The translations under genes and the position numbers were made by a program. The notes under the pieces are model-generated. The model did not search any database, was not told the origin of the DNA, and saw only the letters and a program-made list of their open reading frames with translations. Source: DAOTUB01 sp034437455 (lineage in GTDB: Bacteria; Chloroflexota; Anaerolineae; B4-G1). From it: a stretch of 17,331 nucleotides of DNA. Below are positions 1 to 8,107 of this stretch, one piece after another. Positions within the stretch are counted from its first letter, which is position 1. Each line of letters starts with the position of its first letter. The DNA is taken from the NCBI GenBank assembly GCA_034437455.1, contig DAOTUB010000057.1:1-17331 (forward strand). Direction: 5' to 3'.

Positions 1-129
1 GCTGATGCAGGCCGGGCGGGCGGCGCGGGACGGGGGGAGGCAGAAGGAGGCGGTTGGCTACTTTAACCGCGTGCTGGCGCTCAACCCAGAGAACCGACAG
101 GCGGAGCGCGAGATCCGGGGGTTCGAGGA
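1..129. repeat. Left copy of a 129-bp exact terminal direct repeat
   Basis: Bases 1-129 are identical to bases 17203-17331, and the match runs exactly to both window edges. I compared the two copies base by base and saw no difference. An exact overlap that stops at both contig ends is typical of a circular molecule assembled with a fixed k-mer overlap. The repeat lies inside TPR coding sequence and is in the same reading frame at both ends. Confidence 0.97.
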
Positions 130-3100
130 GCGGCCGCGCCTCGAAGCGGGGTTGGAACAGGCGCAGGCGGAGTTGGCGCGGTTGAACCGCCGACCCGAGA
201 CCACAGCGGCTGATTTCGAGGCGCTGCGCGGCCGCCTGGAGGCGCTGCACGAGCAAGCCAGTCCTTACCCCGACCTCAAACAGTCGGCGCAAGCGTTGTT
301 AGAGCAGGTGCATGGGCTGCGCCGCCAGTGGCAGGCGTACGAACGACTCGCCCGGCGGGCCGAGGATGCCCGGCGGGAGGGGGATTGGGATCGGGCGGTC
401 CAGGAGCTGAGTCGGGCGGCGGCTGAACTGGGTGGCGCAGTGCCGTCGGTACTGCAACAGAGGATCGGTGAGTGGGAGGCGGTGGTCGAGGCGGCGCGCG
501 CAACGGAGGCTGCCGGGCAGTCCGCGCTGGAAGAGGCGGAGCGCGGGTACTCTCAGACGCCCGAGAGCGGCGATTTTGCCCCTCCTCTGGACGCTCTGGC
601 GCGGGCGGAGGGGGCGCTGGAACGGGTCGAGCGGGCGGCAGAGGAGGCCGGCGGGCCGTCCCCGCGGGCGATTCCGCCCCTGCGGGCGCGAACAGACGAC
701 CTGCGCCAACGGGTCGAGATCGCGCAAGCCGCCTACCAATCCCCAGAGGCCGCCAACGGGTTGAGGCGGGTGCAGGAGGCGCGTCACAAGTGGCCGGACG
801 ACCCCGTGTTCCAGGCGTTGGAACCGCTGCTGCGGGAGCGGGCGGAGGGAGAGATCGAGGGGCTGCTCCGGCGAGCGGACACCGCCCTGGAGAGCGGGGA
901 CTTGACGGATGCCCTCGACCGGCTGCGGCAGGCCTACGAGCTGCGGCCCGATGATGTCGAGATCGCTGCTCAATACGCCGCTCTGCGGCGGCGGCGGGGG
1001 CTGGAGGAGCAGCTGCGCCGGGTCGAGACCGATTATGCGGCCAAGCTCTCTACCAAGAGCGAGGTGGACGCCCGGGACGCCCTGCGGCGGGGGCTGGACC
1101 GGCTGCTGCATCCCGAAACTGACCTGCCGGAGGAGGCGCGCGATCTCTTGCAGCAGTTGGTGCGGCTGGACGAGCAGGAGTCAGGGTTGGCGTTTGGCCA
1201 CCGGGGGCATTGGGAGACGGCGCAAAAACTGTTGGCCCAGTTGGGGCAGTTGGGGAGCCGGCATTGGGCAGCCCGGTGGGGATCCCAGTTGGCCGACCAG
1301 TGGTCCCGGCTGGCGCGGGATATCGCCCAGCGGGGCGTCGTCGCCTCGGCCACACTGTTGAAAGACTATCAGACTGCCTACGACGCTGCCCGGGAGCACT
1401 TGAAGTCTCATCCAGAGGACGAAGCGGCTATCAGGCAAGAAGCCAAGACCCGGGAGAACCTGCTCAACCAACTGAACGAGTCGGCCAGCAAGCGGTTGGG
1501 GCGGGCGCAGGAGGCGTTGGAACGGGGCGATTTCAAGATCGCGCTGAGCGACCTGGGGAGCCTGGACAAAGAGATCTATGGGCCGATAGAGCGCGACTTT
1601 CCCGGCCTGTTGACAGGGTACGAAGAGGTCGAGCGCGCGCGGCGCGAGGCTGAGCAGTTGTTGGACCAGGCGAAACAATTGGAGGAGCGACACACAGAGG
1701 TGACGCCGCGCCTGGAGGAGGCGGAAAAAGCCTTTCTGGACGACCGGTTGGACGAGGCCGAAAAGACGCTCCAGTCCCTGCCGCTTCTCAAGGACGCGCC
1801 CCGCCTGGCTGAATGGGTGACCGACCTGCGGGCGCGCATCAAGTGGGCACAGGTGGACCAAGTGCGCAAGGGCATGCGAGCGGCCCTCGCCACCGCCGAG
1901 ACGCGGTTACGCATGGCGACCACAACCGAGGAACTGGATGAGACCCTGCGCGACCTGAGCCGCCTGCCGGAACAGCACGACCTCCAGATTCTGCCGGTCG
2001 AGGAGCGGGAGGCTTACCACCAGACGCTGGAACAGGTGCGCAAGCAGCGGGAGGATCTGGTGGCCGGCAGTTCGTGGGAGGCCAAGGCCGAAAAGTATGA
2101 GCGGGAGGGGAACTATCAGCAGGCTGCCGAGGCCTTGGAAAAAGCGGTCGCTGCCGCTCGTCAGGGAGACAAGCGGGTTGAGCTGCAGGCCCGGCTGGAC
2201 GAAGCGCTGACCAGGGCCGAGACGGAGCGGCAGCGGGAGGGGGCGCTCTGTCTGGGGCGTGAGCACCTTCGCCAGGAGAAGTATCTCGAAGCGCGGTTGG
2301 AATTGGGACACGCCCAGGAATTGGGCGCCGAGGTCGGCGACCTGCTGCGCCTGGCCCGGGCCGGTGTGCTCTGGCTGCGGGCGCAGCGGCTGTGGGAGGA
2401 GGAGAACGACGGTGAAGATGCCCTCTTGTATTTAGAGGACGTGGGCCCCTTGCTGAATGAAAATTCCGAATCGGGGGCTGAGGAAATTGCCGGGCGGGTG
2501 CGTCGGCTGAGGAAAAAGATCGAGCGGCAGCAAAAAGCGCAGCGAACGATCCGCGCCCATATCAGCGCCGCCCGTGCAGCCCTTTCCACTGGTGAGGTGG
2601 ACCGCGCTCGGGAAGAGATCAACGCCGCCTTGCAGAGTGATCCCAATCACCAAGATGCACTCGAATTGCAAGAGCGGTTATACCGCACGTTGGAGGCCCG
2701 CTCCCTGTTCGAAGAGGCCCAGGCCGCGGTAGAGGAGGGGCGCTACGACGAGGCGCTTGCTAGGATCAATGTGATTCTCGCCAAGCTCCCGGATTACGCC
2801 GAGGCGATCAGTCTCAAAGGACAGATTGAATCCACCCGCCAGGCCAACGAGGCGCTGGTGCGGGCCGAGACGCTGGGCCGTAACCGCGAGTTCCAACAGG
2901 CCCGCCAGGCGCTGGAGCAGGCGGTCGAGTTGGGCGCCAGCCGAGACAGGGTACAGCAGGTGCAGGATACCGTCGAAGAGTTGGAGAGAGCCTGGCAGAG
3001 CGAGACGCTGGATCCGATCAAGACACGCTTTCGCGATGGCCAGTACGCTGACGCCCTCAGCCTGTGCAAACAGGCGCTGGAGCGGGCCACGTCGCCTGAC

Positions 3101-5977
3101 TTTCAGGCTGCATTGGAGAATCAACAATTTGAGGTCGTCAACCGCTGGGTGGAGAAATCATTGGACGATCTGCGCCCCCGGTTAAAGCCAAACGCAGATG
3201 AGTCGGCGCTGGCTGATCTGGCATCCAAGTTGGACCGACTGAGGGCTTTGGATCCATCTCCCTCAGATCACCTGGCCCGAGAACTCGAACGCCTGTGGAC
3301 CGACGCTCACACTCAGAGGCTGCAACAGCAATTGGAAGTGGTGCGGCAGTTAGCTGACCAATCCAAGTGGGATACTGCTCTGCAACAACTCCAGGTTGTG
3401 CGTGAGGAAGCAGAGCGTTTGGATCTGGGGCCGGTTGTCTTTGAGGCTTCCACCCAGGAGATGGACATCGAGGAACTCGAACAGGAGGAAAGCCGCCAGC
3501 AGCGCCGGGAGAAACGGAATCGGATCGTAGCGGAGGTCCAGTCCCTGTTGCAGGAGGCTGCCGCCTGCTCCGAATTGGAAAAGGCCCGCGATCTTGCTGA
3601 GCAGGTATTGAACATTCCCGACTTTGGCAATGATCGGGAAGTCATCGGATTGAAGGAGAGGGCGGCGGCGGACATCGCGCTCTTTGACGAGACCAAGGCG
3701 GCTATCCAACGTAGTCAGGGGCTTGTCCGCCAGCGCAATTTCGACCAGGCCGAGGCCGCGCTGAGTATGCCGGAGGTCTCTCCCCTGCTTGCCGAGACCT
3801 ACGAACAGCAGCGCAACCTGGCGCGCCTGCTGCGCCAGGCTGGGCGGGACCAGGACCGGGAGGCCTGGGAATCCGCCCTGCACGGGTATCAGCAGGCGAT
3901 CGAACAAGATGCCAGCCTGGCTCCCTTGCTGGAAAGCGACACCGAGCGCTGCCGCCAGCGACTGATGGAAGGCGTGGTCGCGCAGGCCCAGCGGGCGTTG
4001 GAGGCAGCGCCGCCAGACCCGGAGAGCGCCCGGCGCGCGTTGGACCAAGCCGAGTCGGCCGGCTGGTTCACGCCAGCCTTTAGCGCCACCGTCGCCCGGC
4101 TGCGGGGCTGGTGCGACAGCCAGGAGCAGGTAGCCCTCGCGGTTGCGTGCCTGGAAGAGAACGACGACCCGGCAGATGCGTTGGACGCGCTACGGCAGGC
4201 CCGCCGGCTACTGCCGGATGGTCAGTCCGACGCCGGCCTTGGGACCTGGGAACATCTGGCCCGGGCGCTCCTGGCCTGGGAGCAGAAAAATCTGGACGGC
4301 GTCGAAAGCGAACTGGGCGCGCTGGATAGGACGCCTCTGGATGACCATCGCCACGTGCGGGGACTGCGTCGTGACCTGGCCCAGGCCCGTCAAGAGGAGC
4401 GGGAAAGGAAATTGTCCCAGGTGTTGGCCCGATTCGAGGAATCGCTGTCGGCGTACCGCCTGAGCCAGGCCGAGAGCGCCCTTCGGGAGGCCAATGCCAT
4501 CGCCGGGGCTGAAGGCGATCCGCGCCTGGATGCAGCCCGGCAGCGGTTCGTGGAACAGCAGGGCCGGGTGGAGAGATTGAACGGATCGTTGGACGAGGCC
4601 AAGGATGCCGCCGCCGACAACGAGTGGGAAAAAGCAGTCGAACAGTTATTGGAGGCTCGACGCGAGGCCGCGGGATACGATCTCGTCATCAAGGCGACGG
4701 CCGATCTGCAGAACCGACTGCACAGCCTGGCCCAAGGCCATCAGGAGCGGGATCGCTTTGCCGAGGGGTTGGCGGCCTGCGAGCAGGCCCTCCGTCTGGG
4801 CCCCAACGAGGCGGTCGCGGCGCTGCGGCAAGAGATCACAGTGGCTCGCGAAGCCCGCCTGATAGAACTGCGTCGCCAGGCTGAGGACGCGCTGGCGTTC
4901 TGGGATCCCCAGACCGCCGAGGAACGATTGGCCCAGGCCCTGGATATCGCGCCCGATGATGCAGCCCGCGAACTGCGCAATCTGCAAGATCAGGCCCGGC
5001 AGATGTCCGCTCAAACTCCCGATATGCAGCGTTATATGGAGGCCGGTTGGGAGGCGCTGCGTGGACAGGACTATACGGTTGCTCAGCGTGCGTTTGATCA
5101 GGCCAGGGATACCGTCGCCAATTTTCGAGAGGCCCAACTGTGGCGGGATCATACCGCCGCGATGAAACGGGCCGTTCAGTTGGCCGAAATCGGGGGGTTC
5201 GAAGATTTCCGTGACATCTCGCGGCTGCTGGGTGAAGCCAAATCCTGTCTGTGGATCAGGCCGGGAGATCAACTGCCGGTCGTGCTGCCGGGCTTGGCAG
5301 AGCAACGGCGCCAAGCGGCCTGGATTGCCCATCAGTTACAGGGGCTGGCGAACCGGTTGAATGAACAACACGAGCAGTACGAACAATACTTTGCCCAGTC
5401 TGAAACAGGCAAGGCTTACGAACTGCTGCCCCAGCTCGAGCAGCAGCGACGGGCTTTTCTACAGCAGCACGACACGCCCAGTTCACCCCCAGCCGATTTT
5501 GACGTTGAGAGATTGGAACTGCCTATCAAGAAGAGGCCATCTCCGGGTGTAGCGCCCACTGTTCCAATGGATGAGACGTCAGATGCATCTGACGTCTCGG
5601 AACCTCGGTCCACTCTCGCCGAACCGGGATCGGATCTGCCCGAGCATGAACCCACCTTTGGAGGAGTCAAGGAGGAGAAGGAAGAAGGATCAGAGGCGAC
5701 CGACCAGAAACCGCTAGAACAAGCGGCAGTTGTTGAGGATGGGGACAAGAGAGAAGACCCTCAGGCAGGACCAGAGGTCGAGACTGGGGCTACAGAGGAA
5801 GGCCCGACCACAGGCAATATGCAGGACGGCGGCGATAGCCCCGAGACAGCGCCCGATATTCCTGTTCAACCTCCTGATGAGAGCGGAGACTCTGCGGAGG
5901 ATGATGAACCGACTTGGGTGGCCTGGGACGCATCTGGCTTTGTTCCACCGACTTATGAGGATGACGAGGAGGCATGA
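2..5977 (+). CDS. Giant TPR/coiled-coil scaffold protein, C-terminal part (5' end continues from 15740 if circular)
   Basis: This open frame has no start of its own. The first in-frame ATG (base 5) lies inside the repeat copied at the right edge, where it is internal to the gene starting at 15740. Joined across the junction, the product is 2,479 residues (roughly 275 kDa). The visible part is almost wholly helical and rich in Ala, Glu, Leu, Gln and Arg, with dozens of degenerate TPR-like units such as 'YDEALARINVILAKLPDYAE' and 'REGNYQQAAEALEKAV'. I see no signal peptide, membrane segment or NTP-binding loop, so it should be cytosolic. From about base 5520 (residue ~2330 of the joined protein) it becomes a disordered, strongly acidic, Pro/Ser/Glu-rich tail ending in a Trp/Asp-rich stretch (EPTWVAWDASGF). 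TPR arrays bind other proteins, so a scaffold role is likely. The stop is 2 nt before the next gene, which also carries TPRs. Confidence 0.9.
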   Translation: MMQAGRAARDGGRQKEAVGYFNRVLALNPENRQAEREIRGFEERPRLEAGLEQAQAELARLNRRPETTAADFEALRGRLEALHEQASPYPDLKQSAQALLEQVHGLRRQWQAYERLARRAEDARREGDWDRAVQELSRAAAELGGAVPSVLQQRIGEWEAVVEAARATEAAGQSALEEAERGYSQTPESGDFAPPLDALARAEGALERVERAAEEAGGPSPRAIPPLRARTDDLRQRVEIAQAAYQSPEAANGLRRVQEARHKWPDDPVFQALEPLLRERAEGEIEGLLRRADTALESGDLTDALDRLRQAYELRPDDVEIAAQYAALRRRRGLEEQLRRVETDYAAKLSTKSEVDARDALRRGLDRLLHPETDLPEEARDLLQQLVRLDEQESGLAFGHRGHWETAQKLLAQLGQLGSRHWAARWGSQLADQWSRLARDIAQRGVVASATLLKDYQTAYDAAREHLKSHPEDEAAIRQEAKTRENLLNQLNESASKRLGRAQEALERGDFKIALSDLGSLDKEIYGPIERDFPGLLTGYEEVERARREAEQLLDQAKQLEERHTEVTPRLEEAEKAFLDDRLDEAEKTLQSLPLLKDAPRLAEWVTDLRARIKWAQVDQVRKGMRAALATAETRLRMATTTEELDETLRDLSRLPEQHDLQILPVEEREAYHQTLEQVRKQREDLVAGSSWEAKAEKYEREGNYQQAAEALEKAVAAARQGDKRVELQARLDEALTRAETERQREGALCLGREHLRQEKYLEARLELGHAQELGAEVGDLLRLARAGVLWLRAQRLWEEENDGEDALLYLEDVGPLLNENSESGAEEIAGRVRRLRKKIERQQKAQRTIRAHISAARAALSTGEVDRAREEINAALQSDPNHQDALELQERLYRTLEARSLFEEAQAAVEEGRYDEALARINVILAKLPDYAEAISLKGQIESTRQANEALVRAETLGRNREFQQARQALEQAVELGASRDRVQQVQDTVEELERAWQSETLDPIKTRFRDGQYADALSLCKQALERATSPDFQAALENQQFEVVNRWVEKSLDDLRPRLKPNADESALADLASKLDRLRALDPSPSDHLARELERLWTDAHTQRLQQQLEVVRQLADQSKWDTALQQLQVVREEAERLDLGPVVFEASTQEMDIEELEQEESRQQRREKRNRIVAEVQSLLQEAAACSELEKARDLAEQVLNIPDFGNDREVIGLKERAAADIALFDETKAAIQRSQGLVRQRNFDQAEAALSMPEVSPLLAETYEQQRNLARLLRQAGRDQDREAWESALHGYQQAIEQDASLAPLLESDTERCRQRLMEGVVAQAQRALEAAPPDPESARRALDQAESAGWFTPAFSATVARLRGWCDSQEQVALAVACLEENDDPADALDALRQARRLLPDGQSDAGLGTWEHLARALLAWEQKNLDGVESELGALDRTPLDDHRHVRGLRRDLAQARQEERERKLSQVLARFEESLSAYRLSQAESALREANAIAGAEGDPRLDAARQRFVEQQGRVERLNGSLDEAKDAAADNEWEKAVEQLLEARREAAGYDLVIKATADLQNRLHSLAQGHQERDRFAEGLAACEQALRLGPNEAVAALRQEITVAREARLIELRRQAEDALAFWDPQTAEERLAQALDIAPDDAARELRNLQDQARQMSAQTPDMQRYMEAGWEALRGQDYTVAQRAFDQARDTVANFREAQLWRDHTAAMKRAVQLAEIGGFEDFRDISRLLGEAKSCLWIRPGDQLPVVLPGLAEQRRQAAWIAHQLQGLANRLNEQHEQYEQYFAQSETGKAYELLPQLEQQRRAFLQQHDTPSSPPADFDVERLELPIKKRPSPGVAPTVPMDETSDASDVSEPRSTLAEPGSDLPEHEPTFGGVKEEKEEGSEATDQKPLEQAAVVEDGDKREDPQAGPEVETGATEEGPTTGNMQDGGDSPETAPDIPVQPPDESGDSAEDDEPTWVAWDASGFVPPTYEDDEEA
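5573..5598. repeat. 26-bp perfect palindrome inside the giant TPR gene
   Basis: The half-site GAGACGTCAGATG is followed directly by its exact reverse complement, with no spacer. The flanking bases (T at 5572, G at 5599) do not pair, so the symmetry ends cleanly at 26 bp. It sits where the helical TPR part gives way to the disordered acidic tail and encodes a short Ser/Asp run (ETSDASDVS). It could be a REP-like mobile palindrome tolerated in a flexible tail, or a protein-binding site. I saw no second copy in this window. Confidence 0.9.
5967..5972 (+). promoter_or_regulatory. Ribosome binding site AGGAGG that selects the start at 5980
   Basis: A full AGGAGG lies inside the last codons of the giant TPR gene. 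It is 7 nt from the ATG at 5980 but only 1 nt from the ATG at 5974 that overlaps the upstream stop. Normal spacing therefore favours 5980. Confidence 0.75.
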
Positions 5978-5979
5978 GT

Positions 5980-7089
5980 ATGAGCGAAAACGACATCATC
6001 GCACGTGAACAGAGACGGCTGCTGGAACGGGCCCTGACCGAGGGCCGCCGGACGTTGGCCGCCGGCAAGTTCGAAGAGGCCCGCAAGCACTTTGGCGACG
6101 CTCTGCAGATCGAACGCGACAACAAGGAGGCCCAGACCGGACGGCAGGAGGCCGACTATCGGGAAAAGATGGCCGCTGGACACCGTCATTACCAGGACAA
6201 GCAGTTCGCTGCGGCGGCAGAATCCTTCCGCGAGGCAGGGAGCGCAGCGACCGACCTGCCCCCTGAAAGGCGCAAGGAGGCGGCCTATTACGAGAACGTC
6301 GCCAAGGGGTACTATTCCTTGGGCGAGGACAATTTCGCAGCCGCCAAGACCTTTTTCGAACGGGCCCAGAAGATAAATGAGCAGGGGGCCGAGGGGCGGG
6401 CGGGATTGATCGAGACCCTCTCCCAGGCCGGTCAGCGGGCTGAAGAGCGAAAGCGGCGCGGGGAGGCCCGGGATTACTACCGGGAGCTGTTGGCCTTTGA
6501 TCCCCAGAACAGCGAGGCCAAGGTGCGCCTGGGGGCCGTCACCCGGCAGATTCAAGTGCGCTGGATCATTGGCGGGGTGATCGGGATGGTCATCCTCCTG
6601 CTCGTTCTGGCCCAGGTGAATCAGTTCATTGCCTGGCCGGTGGCGGCCTGTAATGCGCCGGGTATCGGAGGTGTGCTGTGTACGCCTTCCGCCACGCCCA
6701 CATTGACTCCAACGCCTACCGCGACGCCCACTGCCACGCCTACTCATACTCCTACCAATACTCCCACCAGCACACCTACCAGCACACCAACGCCAACGAA
6801 TACCCCGACGAATACCCCGACGCCTACCCCCACGCCGCTGCTGGGGCGCATCCGTTACAGTCACGTGATCGTCTATGATAGTCCGACCGGCAACCAAGAG
6901 ATATTCCGTCCCACCGGCGGCACCGAATGGCATCTGTGCGCCAAGACAGGTACTCGTTATTTGATTGCCTCCAGTTATTGTCATTCCGCTGCTCCTTTGG
7001 GATGGATTGAAGAATCCCGCCTCGAATTGTTGTTTCCAGGGCAGTTCCCGTCCGATCTGATCACCCCAACCTCAGGAGGCGCAGAGTGA
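5980..7089 (+). CDS. TPR - single TM - PT linker - SH3-like membrane protein
   Basis: The product is 369 residues. Residues 1-190 hold TPR-like helical hairpins (for example 'AAGKFEEARKHFGDALQIE' and 'DNFAAAKTFFERAQKINE'). One transmembrane helix follows at about 195-219 (WIIGGVIGMVILLLVLAQVN). Next come a short Cys-containing segment, a 52-residue Thr/Pro spacer, and a C-terminal domain of about 70 residues. In that domain, 'VIVYDSPTG', a central Trp and 'LGWIEESRLEL' resemble a bacterial SH3-like (SH3b) fold, a family that often binds cell wall. The expected topology is TPRs in the cytosol and SH3-like domain outside. It follows the giant TPR gene by 2 nt and overlaps the phosphoesterase gene, so co-translation is likely. 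I infer that it links the cytosolic scaffold to the envelope. The TPR, TM and linker are clear; the SH3-like call is from motif shape only. Confidence 0.85.
   Translation: MSENDIIAREQRRLLERALTEGRRTLAAGKFEEARKHFGDALQIERDNKEAQTGRQEADYREKMAAGHRHYQDKQFAAAAESFREAGSAATDLPPERRKEAAYYENVAKGYYSLGEDNFAAAKTFFERAQKINEQGAEGRAGLIETLSQAGQRAEERKRRGEARDYYRELLAFDPQNSEAKVRLGAVTRQIQVRWIIGGVIGMVILLLVLAQVNQFIAWPVAACNAPGIGGVLCTPSATPTLTPTPTATPTATPTHTPTNTPTSTPTSTPTPTNTPTNTPTPTPTPLLGRIRYSHVIVYDSPTGNQEIFRPTGGTEWHLCAKTGTRYLIASSYCHSAAPLGWIEESRLELLFPGQFPSDLITPTSGGAE
6682..6837 (+). repeat. Degenerate 6-bp-period repeat encoding a Thr-Pro spacer
   Basis: About 156 bp of imperfect ACNCCN repeats encode alternating Thr-Pro with Ala, Ser, Asn or His at every fourth residue. 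The segment lies between the transmembrane helix and the SH3-like domain, where it would act as an extended stalk. Such spacers are frequent in surface proteins of Chloroflexota. Shorter versions occur in the vWA lipoprotein (about 10039-10080) and in the vWA-GNAT protein (about 13795-13870). Confidence 0.9.
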
Positions 7090-8090
7090 CCCTATATGCC
7101 ATTCTCTCCGACATCCACGCTAATTTTCAGGCTCTGGAAGCGGTGGTCGAGGATGCCCGGCGCGTCGCCCGGCGCGAGAAAGCCGGGAAAGTGCACTTTG
7201 TCTGCCTGGGCGACGTGGTGGATTACGGCCCCCAGCCCAATGAATGCGTGGCGTGGGTGCAGGAGAACGCCGAACTCGTCGTCCAGGGCAATCACGAGCA
7301 GGCCGTGGCCGATCCTTTTCCCCAAGCAGTCTACCCAATCTCTTCTGATTACTGGCCCATCACGCTGTGGACGCGGCGGGAGCTGAAAGAGAGGCGTCGG
7401 AAGGCCATCGGCGAGTGGAGATTCGAGCACAAAGCGCCGCCTGTTTTGGCGGATTTCACCCTGTTCCACGGCAGTCTGAAGTGGGGAGAGGATGGCTACA
7501 TCCACCACGTGAGAGCAGCGGCGGAAAACCTGCCCCTGCTGAAAACCGCTTATGGACTATTCGGCCACTCCCACTATCAAGGGTATTTCTTTGAAGAGCT
7601 CGGTCGAGCGGTGATGTTCCTGGCTTGCTCGGAGACGCCGCCTGACCGGATGGATGGCTGGCGGCCGGCCAAGGTGGGGGAGTGGGAGGAACTGCCGGAG
7701 CACGGCCAGCCGGCGCTCTTCAATCCGGGCAGCGTGGGGCAGCCGCGGCAGCACCCTTACCTGACAGTGACCGGCGTTCCCCCAGACCGTCGGGCCGCTT
7801 ACATGCTGCTCAAGTTGAACGGCAGCGGGCGGCAGTTCCAGTTCCGCCGCGTGGCGTACGATGTGAAAGAGACGGTGCGCTGGCTGCGGGAGATTCGCTG
7901 GTCGGAGAGAGAGAGCGAGGCCGAGGGCAGCAGCATCTACAAGGATGAGAGGGATGCTGAGCGGGGGGATCATGATTCATTAGACCGCATGCTTAAGGAG
8001 ACATTGGAGAATATGCCGGAACGGTTGAGCGCGTTGGTGGAGGGGACGCTGATTCCGGCGATTTATACAGATAAAGATATGTTTTATTAG
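7086..8090 (+). CDS. Calcineurin-like metallophosphoesterase
   Basis: The product is 334 residues with the full metal-binding motif set of the calcineurin-like phosphoesterase superfamily: SDIHAN (D9, H11), GDVVDYGP (G42-D43), GNHE (68-71), the lone His in 'LFHGS' (H128) and GHSH (160-163). A 'NPGSVGQPR' segment follows, typical of the YfcE/MJ0936-like branch (Metallophos_2). Members cleave phosphomonoesters or phosphodiesters, including nucleotides, using two metal ions; the substrate here cannot be read from sequence. There is no signal peptide, so it should act in the cytosol. The start is a GTG overlapping the upstream stop as GTGA, with AGGAGG at 7074-7079 and 6-nt spacing, which indicates translational coupling to the TPR-SH3-like gene. 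The C-terminal ~70 residues, charged and helical, extend beyond the core and may dock to TPR partners (inference). Confidence 0.92.
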   Translation: MTLYAILSDIHANFQALEAVVEDARRVARREKAGKVHFVCLGDVVDYGPQPNECVAWVQENAELVVQGNHEQAVADPFPQAVYPISSDYWPITLWTRRELKERRRKAIGEWRFEHKAPPVLADFTLFHGSLKWGEDGYIHHVRAAAENLPLLKTAYGLFGHSHYQGYFFEELGRAVMFLACSETPPDRMDGWRPAKVGEWEELPEHGQPALFNPGSVGQPRQHPYLTVTGVPPDRRAAYMLLKLNGSGRQFQFRRVAYDVKETVRWLREIRWSERESEAEGSSIYKDERDAERGDHDSLDRMLKETLENMPERLSALVEGTLIPAIYTDKDMFY

Positions 8091-8107
8091 AGTAGGAGGA
8101 AGTAGGA

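Noticed and set aside
299..1111. Long open frames on the - strand opposite the giant TPR gene (also 3350-4048, 4646-5332 and others)
   Set aside because: They lie inside well-supported + strand genes and have Pro/Arg/Leu-rich, low-complexity products without recognisable domains or good ribosome binding sites. High GC makes such antisense frames common.
6682..6837. Repeat tract that could be mistaken for a CRISPR array or microsatellite
   Set aside because: The repeats are short, imperfect, without unique spacers, and in frame as a Thr-Pro linker of a membrane protein.
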